From positions 37,373,204 to 37,437,203 of the forward strand of contig OW028582.1 in assembly GCA_932294295.1 (NCBI GenBank): a stretch of DNA of 64,000 bases. The letters run 5' to 3'. Positions 46,677 to 58,559 of this stretch are shown here, in pieces. Numbering within the stretch: position 1 is the stretch's first letter; the number at the start of each line of letters is the position of its first letter. The notes beneath the pieces were generated by a model, which saw only the letters and a list, made by a program, of their open reading frames with translations, was not told where the DNA came from and made no database searches. The DNA is from Alitta virens (taxonomy: Eukaryota > Annelida > Polychaeta > Phyllodocida > Nereididae). A program made the position numbers and the translations under genes.

Positions 46677-49600
46677 ATGGCACAAGGTAGAGATGCAGCC
46701 TCGTTATGGAAACTTGCATTGCAAAAGAAACAACAAGGGCCAAGATGGATGGAGTTGGTCAAACATGCTTTGACAGAGGTAAGGCAGACAACTCGACAGA
46801 CTGACAGCAGAAAATTCTTTTAAAGCCATTGTTGGTATAGATATTCGTCCTATGCCTTATGACAGTTTATTTCCAATAAAAGCCCACATACCAAGAGGGC
46901 AAGAGCATCTAAGTTGTTAATAGAATCATATAAAGGTTGGTCCAGCACATTGTCACTGATTCTGAGATTTATTTCAATCAGTTTTCTTAATGGATTAGAT
47001 GGTGCTACATTTTTTAAAGTGCTTTCCATGTCATATTGATAAGTTTTGAACTCTAAAGCTAATTCTGAAGCTAATTCTGAAGCTAATTCTGAAGCTAATT
47101 CTGAAGCTAATTCTGAAGTTAATTCTGAAGCTAATTCTGAAGCTAATTCTGAAGTTAATTCTGAAGTTAATTCTGAAGCTAAAAGGAAGCAAAGTTCTTT
47201 CCTGATATTTGTTGTAGGGTATTTATTAGCCTCTTAGATGATAACATGAAAAACTTGTTAATCTTTGCATTTCTCCTGCATGAGTTTTAGATGTCCCTGT
47301 CATCCTGTGATAGACATTATGGCTGGTACAGGGGGCATTGCCCCAATCCCCTCCCCCCTCTGGATCCGCCAGTGATCATAATACAGTTGCAACAGTTTTC
47401 AAAACAAGTTTATTGACTTCAGCTCGACAACCTAGACCAATATTTATATATATTCTATATATATCTACATTCGTATGCTTATTAAATATTCATATGCATA
47501 TTATTGTGTCTTGAATCCTGTGCACGGTTTAGTGCCAATAAAAAGTGCATTATTGGTACTATATTTAACAGTTGTTAAGCAGGAAATATAAAAAAAAAAC
47601 ACTCAATGCAAATACCAACACAAGAAGAGTCCACATTTCCTGAAATCAAGAATGACAATCAGCAATAATAGATAATTTTGGAAGAATATCTGAGGTCTAG
47701 TTTATTTTTGCATGCATCACAAATATAAGTTACATGACAAACACAGCCTGATACATCCTCATTACACTGCATGTCCAAAGGTGATTTTGTTGCAAGCAGC
47801 TTTCAAACTGAAGTGGGAGATTAAATATGTTTAATGTCAAATTTGATGAGTTTGCAATCAATCCTGAGTGTTCTCCAGTCATATTCAGCAAATGAGGTGA
47901 TTAATTGAAAGACTGAGTATTGCACATTTTATTACCAGGTTGTAGCCTAAAACCCACACACATAAGTCATAGTGATCAGTAATTTGCCAAACTTAATTAC
48001 AACTGCATTTTCATGTATATAAAATACTTCTGTTGTGCCAGTGATAACTTTGAAATGATTTTAAGCGGCTATAGGCTGAAAATTATAATGTGGTTTTTGT
48101 GGTTTCTTTTTTAGGGCTGTACACCTTTATCTTTAAAACGATACGATACGTATCACGATACAGTAAAACCGATACGATACGTATCATGATACGTATCGTT
48201 AAATTTTGTCAATTAATTTAGTACATATATATAAAAGTTTATTATAAACCTAAAATAATCAAAAGATAATATCAACTTTATTGAACAAATCTTCATTGAA
48301 TAACACTGCAAACTATTAATTGTATTAAGAGTCGCTGTTATTTTTCACAAACACTGGAAAATCTGGGTAGCAGGTGTCCTATTTGCTCAAAAACGCCGCT
48401 CTGCATACCGTTTAATTGTATCGTTATTATTACATAACGGTTATCAATACCGGTATCGTTGTTCTTGTACCGGTACAAACGGTATGTCGAGAACCGGTGT
48501 ACAGCCCTATTCTTTTTACATCCTAGCCTCAGTTTGTATCTTCCCGTTACAGATTCTTTGCATAGAGTAAGTTAGCCTATCATCTCCTGTTAAGGAATTT
48601 TTATGGTTCATTAAAAACTATTATAACAAAAACAACTACTTACATTTTGGAAATGTGCTGGCTGAAAATCTTCTAAGCTTTCGGGTGGGAGAGCATTAGT
48701 TGAGTACATTTGTTGTAAGTAGTATCTCACTTATTCGAAGTAAGAACTAGGGCCTATCGCTTTCAATATATTTGATTATTGAACTTTTAATTTGTTATAG
48801 ATCACCATAAATGCTATAGGTATGTATGTAATATTAGCAAAACATAAGAGATTAGAGGCTATATCTTGCATTTACCACACCACCTAGCAGATAAGACGGC
48901 ATCATGTTCTCCATATGAGGTCACTGTGAGCTCAATTTGTGAGATCACGAGGTGAGCTCATGCTGAGCTAACTGTGATGTCATCCTTTGTTATCTCATCC
49001 CTTGAGCTTTGAGTGAGCTCACTGTGAGTGTAATGTCAGCTCACGTCTTCACTGAGCTAACACGTGCCTCATCCGTTATGAATCGATGACTTTTAGTTTA
49101 ATGCTATTAACAGCACAGGTACTACTATACAGGACATACTGTCTTGGTCAAAATGATCCAGTTTAATCAAAGTCATTGTAACTCTCCTTCCATGCAAAAT
49201 GCCTAGCAACCCCATTCTATTTCACAACAGACTGCAGCATCCCATTTTCCCTCTATTTGACCCACCGTGAAGATGTGAGATCTGAGGGATATCTTTGCGA
49301 GTGATTATGGATTTTACAAGTAAATCTTTAAACACAAATCTGGACGCTGTACAACATTTAATCACCATTATATTTCTGCTTTATTTGCTGTATTTCATCT
49401 AATTTTCGTGCTTCACGTATTCTGAACCTCTTCCCACTCTTTTGACCTCCCTTTAAATTCTATGCTTTGCTACTCCTATGCCCTCTCGAGTTATTTCCAC
49501 TCATGATTTTTAACTCTCAGCGAACAAAGTTCGAAAAGGGTTTTTGTTATCATCAATGTCCGTCCGACAGGCAGACGGGTGGGCAGGCAGGCAGGCGGGC

Positions 49601-52600
49601 AGGCGGACGGGCGGGCGTAGCACTTTTGTTTCCGGAGCAGAAATTTAACACTAATGCACCTACCCTACAAAATTTTGCACAGTAATACTCTATATGGCCT
49701 AGTGGTGCTTTTTGATATTCACATTGACATACGTTGGCTATGTTTTACAAATTTTGAAAAAATAGAAAAAAATATTTGTTTTCTCTTTCAGAGCAAAACT
49801 CTGACACTACTGCACCTACATGCTTACAACTTTGTCCTAATATGTTTAAAATAGTGCAGTGGTGCCTTTTGGCAATACTACAGAATTATCAAAATCAGGG
49901 CAAGATAGAGAAAACTTCTACTTTTTCAAAGCTCCACACAAAAGACACTACTTACCTTACATGAATGAAATTGTATCAATAACGTATCTAAATTATAGTA
50001 TTTTTACTTTTCAAACTTTATTTTGATTTGTATTTCCGGAGCAGAACTCTAGCATTAATGCACTAACCCTAACAACATTTTATATTACTCTATATAGCTT
50101 AGTTGTGCATTTTGATAGCCAAATTGACATATCTCAACTGTGTTTTAAAATATTAAAAGAAAAATGAAAGAATAAAACATAAAAAAAATAATTTTCCAGA
50201 GCGAGACTCACACACTACTGCACCTACATGACCATTAATGACTGATAATTTTATATAATCAGGAAAATATGAAAATTTGGTGCTCTTTCAAACCTTCATA
50301 TATTATCAATGACTCTATGATCCTTACGTCAGTAACATTTTGACAATGATATATCTAGATTATAGTACTTTCCCTTTTAAGATTTACTTTGACATTTGTT
50401 TCATCCCTCTTTTTTTTATAATAATGGAAAATCTCGAAAAAATGCGAAAGATTTTGTTGCTGCCTTCATATTCCTTACCATCCCATACTTAGCAATGAGT
50501 GTCGTAAATGTACAATTCATGTGCATAACATTCTTTAAATATTTGATCATTGTATTGCCATGCTCAACCCAGCAGTTTTTGTTTATAATTAGCAATCTCA
50601 TAATAATTAGTCTCTAATCTCTATATTACTTTCACTAAACTCCAATACTTATTATTGTTTGCAACCCAAAATTCATTAACTGTTGAAGGTTATATGGCAA
50701 TTGATAATATTTAGTTCCTTCAGTTAACAGGAAAATGTAAACAGCAAGCTAAAAATATTTTGGCTGATAAAGGCATTAAAATGGGTGTGTTGAGTATCAT
50801 TCCATACAAAATAAACCTGTAAGATTTGTATTTACTTGTATTTAGACTTTATTTATTTAAATAAAAGGAAATACAAAACTGAAAGGTTTATTTTGTATGA
50901 AATTATATCAAACATCTTTATGTGGCATAACATTGTTGCTGAATTTCATATATATTCCTTAGGATCATTGCCATAGCCCATATATGACTATTTTGGACAT
51001 ATAAATGATAATCTTAGTTGTAGATTAGTTAAGGGAACATGCTATTGTATTGAAATTTCTAGTGGACTGAATACTCCTTATTGTGCATAAAATCTTTGAA
51101 ACAGAACAATTAAATGGCAGGAAAAGGATAGACAATACTTTTATGCTCACCTGACTTTACTCTGAACAGAATGGATAGCTGTTAACAGGGTTCCGGCAGG
51201 TTTACCTTCATAAGAAGTAAGATATTTTTTGTAAGACATTATAATATCATGCACACATGAAAAATAAGACCACTAATAGTAATATACACCAGTATTTTAA
51301 TTTCATCATCCAAATAACAGTCAGGGTATTGGCTATTAAGCAATAAAATAAATGCAGTTCTTGTGTACTTAAAGAAAGTTCATAATTTCTATAAATTCAT
51401 ATTTACCAAATCGTCTGAATATTACAATGTGGATGTTAATATCCGAGTGTATTTGCATCAAAATGAGACAATGTAAGACTTAGTGGACAAAAGTTAGACT
51501 TAATATGGGCCTTCCTTATAACAAAAATAAAGTACGACTTATCAGACTTTTGTAATGACCCATGGGAACACTGTATTATTTCACACTCAGAATATAAAGA
51601 ACAAATGAGGAAATTCAAGAGTTGAAAAAAAAAAGACATCTTGCACGAATTAGGATTGCCTAACAGGCTACATAGGCCAAGTGGCAATTGTTTGGGTTCA
51701 TCGCACACACTATATAAACACTCAAGAAATAATATTTTTGTAAAACATACAATAAGAGCCAATATATGTCAGTGTGGCTATCACAAGGCACCACTAGGCC
51801 ATATAGAGTGTTACTGTATACAATTCATTAGGGTAAGTGCATTAGTGTTAGAGTTCAGCTCTTGAGACAAAAGTGTAACGCCCGCCCTCCTGTCGGACAA
51901 ACACTTAACAATTTTAATGATGCCTGTGTGGTATGTGGGATTCGCTGAGGGTTAAGCTGCAGTGCAGCCTATGTTTTTTCAACTCATAAACTTAATTTAA
52001 TTTTCAGGCAAATCCAGATGCAAAGAAAGAACAACTAGGGATGGTCTCAAAATATTTACTGATGAGGCAGATGGTTGCTGAAGATAAAGCCGATACTATT
52101 AGCGAGGTAAATAACGCTCTGTTACTCTTTGTCATGGCCATTAAAATGACACTGGCTCTGGTCTTTATAGTGAAATGGCCTTAACAATATTATTAATGTT
52201 GATACCTACAGCATAATTTAAACCAATATAAATAAGAAATTCTCAAAGTCAAAACATTTTGTTAAAGTGTGCATTCCTCCGTGGAACTCCTTTAAGTCCA
52301 CCCAACACAATGCCAGCCTCAATTTTAGTAACATTGAATGGTAACTGCGAAGACATTATTTAACTTACACTGCTGATGTGGTTGGGTGGGTGGTTTAGGG
52401 CTTTAAGTCCTGTATTTCTGCACTTGATGGGAGATGATGAATGAAACAGCCATCCAACTTACTTAGGCTCGACCAGGAATCGAACTGGGGACTAGTGGTT
52501 GGCAGCCCAGCATGCTACCACTGAGCTAGGCCCCCATCCCCACACTGCTGGTGCAGTGATGCTTTAGATTACATATAACATGATTCTGACTCGATAACCT

Positions 52601-53136
52601 TAATTCACCTTTCATTGCTGCTGATTTATACATAACTGTGATAACATTAGCTATTTTCACACTGCTGATATGTTTAATGTAACTATGACAACATTAGTTA
52701 ACTCACACTGCTGACGTTTTTAAATATAACATCATCTTAACTCATTTTGAATGTAACTGTGATAACTGTAATTAACCTTTCACTACTTATTTATACATAA
52801 CTGTGATAACATTAGCTCATCTCACACTGCTGATATGTCTAATGTAACTGTGATAATATTTCTTCATCTCACACTGTTGGCACTTTTTAAATGTAACTGT
52901 GATAACATTTTAAATTCATCTTGCTTTCAAAACAGATGAGAGCTTCTCTAAATGCTGCAGACAACTCGGCGAGAGGCCAACCGATGGATCTCGATGCCAT
53001 TGAAAAATATTTGGAAGGTGAGGAGGAGGAAGATGATACGGAACTAGTCGCAGAATTTCAGAAAAACATTCAGAAACATCAAGAGGAACAGAAAAATATG
53101 GAAGATGAAATTCTCAAATCTACCAACAAGTCATAG
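46677..53136 (+). CDS. small acidic coiled-coil protein, three exons, unidentified
   Basis: Exons 46677-46778, 52008-52106 and 52936-53136 join in phase 0 with good borders (GTAAGG; TTTTCAG and GTAAAT; AAACAG) and encode 133 residues ending in TAG. The start is MAQGRDAASLWKLALQKKQQ; the middle is charged and helical (MVSKYLLMRQMVAEDKAD). The C-terminus has an acidic run (LEGEEEEDDTE, about residues 92-103) and a Gln/Glu/Lys coiled-coil tail ending KSTNKS. No signal peptide or transmembrane segment. It looks like a conserved cytoplasmic or nuclear small protein, but I do not recognise it. It lies alone in the spacer between the inverted arms. Its introns hold a (GCTAATTCTGAA)n tract, a MITE, a SINE and minisatellites. 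The last exon is partly duplicated downstream at 55963. Confidence 0.65.
47045..47185. repeat. 12-bp tandem repeat GCTAATTCTGAA
   Basis: About eleven copies, some with GTT replacing GCT. In one frame it would read Asn-Ser-Glu-Ala, but it lies in an intron of the small gene. Confidence 0.95.
48112..48509. mobile_element. hAT-type MITE, 398 bp, 8-bp target duplication
   Basis: Terminal inverted repeat TAGGGCTGTACACC at both ends. Identical 8-bp flanks TTCTTTTT (48104-48111 and 48510-48517) match the hAT superfamily target-site length. The interior has iterated GATACGATACGTATC and ACCGGTA motifs. No transposase. Confidence 0.9.
48518..49539. other. intronic sequence with GAGCTCA iterations
   Basis: GAGCTCA or TGAGCT occurs repeatedly between about 48925 and 49060. 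No exon recognised. Confidence 0.4.
49540..50640. repeat. diverged tandem repeats, about 150-250 bp
   Basis: Four iterations of TTCCGGAGCAGAACTCT-like sequence followed by ACTACTGCACCTACATG, then TATA-rich sequence and GTGGTGCTTTTTG, at about 49630, 49790, 50035 and 50195. A GGCAGGCGGGC tract precedes them (about 49565-49617). Confidence 0.6.
50803..50899. repeat. 16-bp inverted repeat hairpin
   Basis: CATACAAAATAAACCT at 50803-50818 is the exact complement of 50884-50899, with a 65-nt AT-rich interior containing AAATAAAT. It is a small MITE or foldback remnant. Confidence 0.6.
50900..52007. other. intronic sequence, nothing recognised
   Basis: No exon, repeat or motif that I could support, apart from the acceptor tract before 52008. 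Confidence 0.4.
52383..52548 (-). mobile_element. tRNA-derived SINE (copy 2)
   Basis: Minus strand: GGCCTAGCTCAGTGGTAGC (box A), AGTTCGATTCC (box B), then the family body. A near-repeat of ACACTGCTG.TG flanks it, but the surrounding minisatellite carries the same motif, so a target duplication is uncertain. Confidence 0.8.
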
Positions 53137-55000
53137 ATAAACTGTTGTTTATCTCGTTACATGGACTTACTGTGTCAAAATGTTATTCTGAAACCCACCC
53201 ATTTACATTATAACTGTTCATCAATATTATATCACACAGTAAATGCCATTTGTGTTGTATATGTGTTTGTCATAACTACTTATTGATGGAACCATTATAA
53301 ACACTATAAAGTCATCTCATTTATTGATACTTTTACTGTAAAGTTCTGTGATGACAATATTTTAACTCAATTGCTGATAGTGATACTTTTAGATTGTGAC
53401 ATTAACCCTTCGTACAATGCTAATTCTGTTAAATGTGAACTGTGATAATAATATGTTATCTGCCAGTGTCAGGAGGAGCGGAAAGCTGTGGTTTATATGT
53501 GGTCAACGCTATTGAAAGAAACTATTTCTCCACTGCATAAGGCTTTTCACAGATGCCGCTAGGGGGGGCTGGCGACTAAGCTTCTAAGTGTCAGTGTCGC
53601 CCTCTCTTGTGTTTAATTGCAGCATGATGCATAGCGGGCATGTCATTACGGATTTCGTAGCATGTCGGTGTTTAGAGGTTAATTTTGTCACAAATTGAGC
53701 ATTATTTTATCACAACTTCCCCAAATCCAATTTTTTTAATTTGCATTGGTGTGTCAGATTGTTTTACGACATCCCGGGTAAGAGATTGTGACGCTCTGAA
53801 ATCCAGGATAGCTATCACCATTGATTACGCAGTTAGCCATCGTACGTTCACGTACGTTACCAAAAAAAGTGTCATTGACCGAATTTACGTTCGCTTTCCA
53901 CTCTATTAATTCCACTTACACTTCAGATGTGTCCTTTTAATGTATCTGTGGAAACATTTAAATGTAACTGATAAATTAATTTTACACTACTGGTATTCTT
54001 AAATGTATCTGTGATAGCATTAGTTCGACTCACACTGTTGTTACCTTCAAATGTGAGCTGCGACAGCATTAATACATCTCAACTGCTGATGATTTTAAAT
54101 GTAGCTGTGATAACATTAAATCATCTCAAACTGCTGATGATTTTAAATGTAGCTGTGATAACATTAATACATCTCAACTGCTGATGATTTTAAATGTAGC
54201 TGTGATAACATTAATACATCTCAACTGCTGATGATTTTAAATGTAGCTGTGATAACATTAATACATCTCAACTGCTGATGATTTTAAATGTAGCTGTGAT
54301 AACATTAAATCATCTCAAACTGCTGGTACTCACATGGCTGATGTTTACTTATTCCTCCTCTCACACCTTACTGCCATTTCATTAACCACCATATTTACTT
54401 GATTACAAGCTGGGTCGACATAGAGGCTGGTCTTGATTGGAGGGCCGGGTTGTAAGCAGCCTGTAAAATAATAAACGCTGGTCTTGAATACAGGCCAGTA
54501 CAAGTGTTAACTCTTACACATTGTATTAATGCAGGCTAACTGCCTGTTTAAATTAATAAACACCCGTCTTAATCAACATTAATCAACTCACTGAAGTGGA
54601 ACCAGACTTCTACTCAATTAGAACCAAATCTAGTTAAGTAAGAACATGATGACTCACCTGTTGATAGCTAAAAAGATTAATAAGTTAAAACATGATGTAC
54701 TAATCCAGTTAAACTGAAACTAAATTAACCTGTGTGTACGTGGTTAGTGAAACGCCAGTTATGTAAGCATGTGTGATAACATTAATTTATCTTGATCAAC
54801 TGTTGAAACTACATGCAACTGTGATGACATTAAATTCAACTGCAGTGACATTAATTCACTCTGCAAAATACTCTTAGTGTGTACGTAAACATTAATTTAT
54901 CTTAACTGCTGAGAATGTTATTTGTATCTGTAATTAATTATTTTGTACTTGATAACATTAATTTAACTCCACATCTATTTAAGATATTGCAATAATCATT
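52560..55000. repeat. 47-bp minisatellite family around the last exon
   Basis: Repeats of TGTAGCTGTGATAACATTAA with CATCTCA.ACTGCTGAT. Units are nearly identical and tandem at about 54070-54320, and diverged on both sides of exon 3 (52560-52920, 53280-54060, 54770-54980). Further diverged units occur at 56300-56640 downstream of the duplicated exon. Confidence 0.8.
53453..53905. mobile_element. 450-bp segment absent from the paralogous copy
   Basis: Sequence 53158-54600 is duplicated at about 56140-57130, but 53453-53905 has no counterpart there: the copy passes directly from GTGAACTGTGAT to TTAATTCCACTTACAC. The segment is richer in GC and CpG than its surroundings. It looks like an insertion, though I see no clear TIR or target duplication. 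Loss from the other copy is the alternative. Confidence 0.5.
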
Positions 55001-55578
55001 GTTAATGCTCTACAGGATATTTCGTAGCAGTAAAGCACTTAAATGAATGGTGACCTAATTTTTATTTTTATTAGGCCATCCCAAGGGCAAAGGTCGCATT
55101 AAGCTTCATAGCCTGCAATTTATTTTCAGTATCAATCTATCTGTGATATGATCATGCAAAAAGTATATGTTACTTCTGCTATGCATATATTTCAAATGTA
55201 AACCATTTATGTGTATTGTACAATATATCTAAAATATATTGTCTTTAACTTACAACGTGATTTATTCAAATAATCGACTTATCTATTTCATGAATTAGAA
55301 AGAATTTTTTTTTTATTTGACAAAAGTTTCTTGAAAAACTGCTTGTAGTGTGTAGGTCATTGAAATGAAAACTACTGAACAAACTTTCTGTATTATAATC
55401 TACAACAATATACAGGTAATATACAATAAGAGCTCCAAATTAAAGAAATTGGAAAAGCTACATGTTGTTTGTTTATTTTAATTCAGCTGAACATTTTTAC
55501 TTATTGCAGCAATTCTTCACAGTTTTAATACTTTGATCTGCAGGGAATGCTTGAAATAATTTGTATTTAGGAATAGTG

Positions 55579-55775
55579 TGTGTGAGTGTGTGTGTGTGAT
55601 TAGGGCTTTACGTCCTGTATTTCTGCACCAATTGGGCTAATTAGGACAGGCAGGGATCACATGGCAATGAGACGATTATGAAACAGCCATCCAACTTAGG
55701 CTCGACTGGGAATCGAACCCGGGACCCAGCGGTTGGAAGCCTAGAGCGCTACCTTTGAGCTAGGCCCCCGCCCTC
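55579..55775 (-). mobile_element. tRNA-derived SINE (copy 3) with 14-bp target duplication
   Basis: Box A GCCTAGCTCAAAGGTAGCG and box B GGGTTCGATTCCC on the minus strand. The body ends in a (CA)n-type tail at the low-coordinate side. Exact flanks ATTTAGGAATAGTG at 55565-55578 and 55776-55789 are a retroposition target duplication. This is the best-preserved family member here. Confidence 0.9.
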
Positions 55776-55962
55776 ATTTAGGAATAGTGATTACTTACTC
55801 ATGTATTGACGAAGGCACTAAGTGTATGGTCTAATTTGTCAAATTGCACGAGTGAGTTATTGACCACGGAAGAGACGACATGGGATTTGTCATGCTCGGG
55901 TGCGTCGCACCTTCGCACAATAAATCCCATAACACAAATTCATCTTGCTTCCTCTAAAACCG

Positions 55963-56139
55963 ATGAGAGCTTCTCTAAATGCCACAGACAACTCAGCGAG
56001 CGGCCATTGAAGAATATTTAGAAGGGAGGAACAAGAAGATGATGTGGAACACGTCACAGAATTTCAGAAAAACATTCAGAAACAAGAGGAACAGAAAAAA
56101 ATGGAAGATGATATTCTCAAATCTACCAACAAGTCATAA
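55963..56139 (+). pseudogene. decayed duplicate of the small gene's last exon
   Basis: Closely similar to 52936-53136. The acceptor AG is changed to CG. A 20-nt deletion between two GCC microhomologies (after AGCGGCC) shifts the frame. Downstream small indels follow, while the C-terminal coding segment (FQKNIQK...KSTNKS) and flanking sequence remain recognisable. The duplication includes the 3' flank to about 57130. Confidence 0.85.
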
Positions 56140-56834
56140 ATAAACTGCTGCATATGGACATTGAACCCTTGATGAATGTTGTTTATCTCGTAACATGGAC
56201 TTAATGTGTTAACATGTTATTCTGACCCCCATTTACATTGTAAATGTTCATTAATATTATATCACACTGTATAAGTACCATTTGTGTTGGTATATGTGTT
56301 TGTCATAACTACTGATTGATGTTACCATTATATATAACATTAAGTCATCTCAACTTATAATTCATGAAGTTCTGTGATAACAATAGTTTAACTCAATCGC
56401 TGATACTTTTAAATTTGACCGTGACATCAATTCTCCTCTCACTGCTAAAACTGTTAAATGTGAACTGTGATGACATTAATTCCACTTACACTTCAGATGC
56501 CATGTCCTTTTAATGTAGCTGTGGTAACATGTAAATGTAACTATGATAACATTTTACACTACTGGTATTCTTAAACATAACTGTAATAGCATTAATTCAA
56601 CTCACTCGCTGTTATCTTCAAAAGTGAGCTGCTCCTCTCACGCCTTCCTGCCATTTCATTAACTACCGTATTTTCTTGATTATAAGCCGTGTCTGTATTG
56701 AGGCTGGTCTTGATTGGAAATAATAAACGCGGGTCTTGAATACAGGCCGGACCATGGGTTGACTGTTGCAGATTGTATTAATGCAGGCCATCTTATTATT
56801 ACTGCCTGTTTAAATTAATAAAAGCTGGTCTTAA

Positions 56835-57056
56835 AGGGAATTGTTCCTCACAGTAATATGTAGGCCCTCACCTCAGATGGTCTCCATTTTCATGTATAAT
56901 ATACATATTGTACTACAATCCATTATTTTTTATCTTGACACTTGCTGGATGATATTACCTGAAAACTGATGGAATTGATAGTTAAAAGTTCTGAGGAGGG
57001 AATGTAGGTACAAAATATTATGACTATGACAGTTGATGTTATGGGAACAATTCCCT
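56835..57056. mobile_element. 222-bp MITE with TTAA target duplication
   Basis: Perfect 13-bp terminal inverted repeat AGGGAATTGTTCC, flanked by TTAA on both sides (56831-56834, 57057-57060). The paralogous sequence near 54569-54572 has a single TTAA and no insert, an empty site. TTAA duplication is typical of piggyBac-type transposition. Confidence 0.9.
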
Positions 57057-57504
57057 TTAATCAACATTAAGCAACTAACTGAAGTGGATCCAGATGTCGA
57101 CTCAGTCAGAACCATGTCTACTTAAGTGATTCCATGGGCCAATTTTTTTTTTAGTTCAATTCAATTTTTAAAACAAAAATAATAATAATTAATTATTATA
57201 TTACTCCAAAAAACTATTAAAATCGTTTCATAGAATAAAAAACGTCATTGTTCAAAGTCAAGGCTGACCAATTAAGTTGGTTCTTTAATAGCTTAATTTT
57301 TTCTAGACTGACCAAGTATGTGCTGTCTACCAGAGCAGACTACTAATGTTCTTACGTATTTATTTTGTGCCTAATAAAGAGTGGCAAATGTGACCATTCC
57401 TAATTCCGACTTATTCTTCTTATTCAGTGTTCAGGAATTATATTGGCCTCGGCTTGGATTCATCCCCTCCAATATAATTTTTAATGCAATCCGGTCCAAA
57501 ACAG

Positions 57505-57750
57505 ATGGATGGATGGATGGATGGATGGATCAGATTAGATCAGATTAGATTGGATTATATTAGGATTAGGATTGGATTAAGATAGGATTAGATACTTGAT
57601 AGAAGGATAGATAAGAATAGAATATATTAGATTCGATTAAATTGGATCGGATTGAATCAGATTAGCGTTAGGATTGGATTAATTAGGATAGGATTAGGAT
57701 AGGATTAGATACTAGATAAAAGGATAGATTGGATCAGATCAGATTAGGAA
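57505..57750. repeat. GGAT and GATTAGAT microsatellite region
   Basis: (GGAT)n followed by irregular GATTAGATTGGATTAGGAT iterations. It sits exactly at the inner edge of arm B of the inverted duplication. Confidence 0.9.
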
Positions 57751-58559
57751 GTTGAAAAAGACTCATGCTTGAACAGGCCTGCCAAGGATGTAACTTGTGA
57801 TGTCAGCAGGCTCGATATACATCGAGATGGCAGACCAAAAACCCTCACACACATTGACATTTACATTTGTCTGAGGACAATTTGTTTTGTTTACTGGTAG
57901 TTGTTCACTTGAAATACAATCATTATTATTGATCGACAGCCAATCTTCTACGATAACTTAACGCCAGGAGACGTCAGGTTTATCCAGGAGTTTATTGTTC
58001 GAGGGATTGCCTTATAACCAATGGGAGTCCTGGATTTACATGACATCCTCTGGAGTTTAGCTTCCATATATGTATGAGATTATTTCCAAGTCTACGAAAT
58101 TGACTTTAACACAAAACTCTGCACTGAAAAACGTATCAGGAATGACAAGCCTTGAACAATGGGCCACCCAAAACCTTCTATGTAAATTATTAATATTTTC
58201 TTGGGGTTTATAATCAGAATAGGCCTATGTTTATTATTTTTAGAATGGTCGATTAGTTTTATACAATCACTATCCGTAAAATTTATCTTGAATCTAGAGT
58301 AATATACAGGTCATATGATGACGAAACAGGCAGAATTATGTGCCATCAGTGGGTCCTGTTTTATCTTGAACTGCAGTGGACGTAAAATTGGAGATATATT
58401 CATATATTACAATTCTGTATTGGTGCACACAATAGGATGTGCAATACGTGGTAAATACCGAAGTACTTTTCTTTACACAATATTATATCCATTATCTCTA
58501 CTCTTGGATTAATGTATCCATAGATGCGTCGAAATATTGCATCATACCCTTCGCATAAA

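Noticed and set aside
47046..47237. Asn-Ser-Glu-Ala repeat protein
   Set aside because: A 12-bp tandem repeat in an intron; the open frame follows automatically from the unit length.
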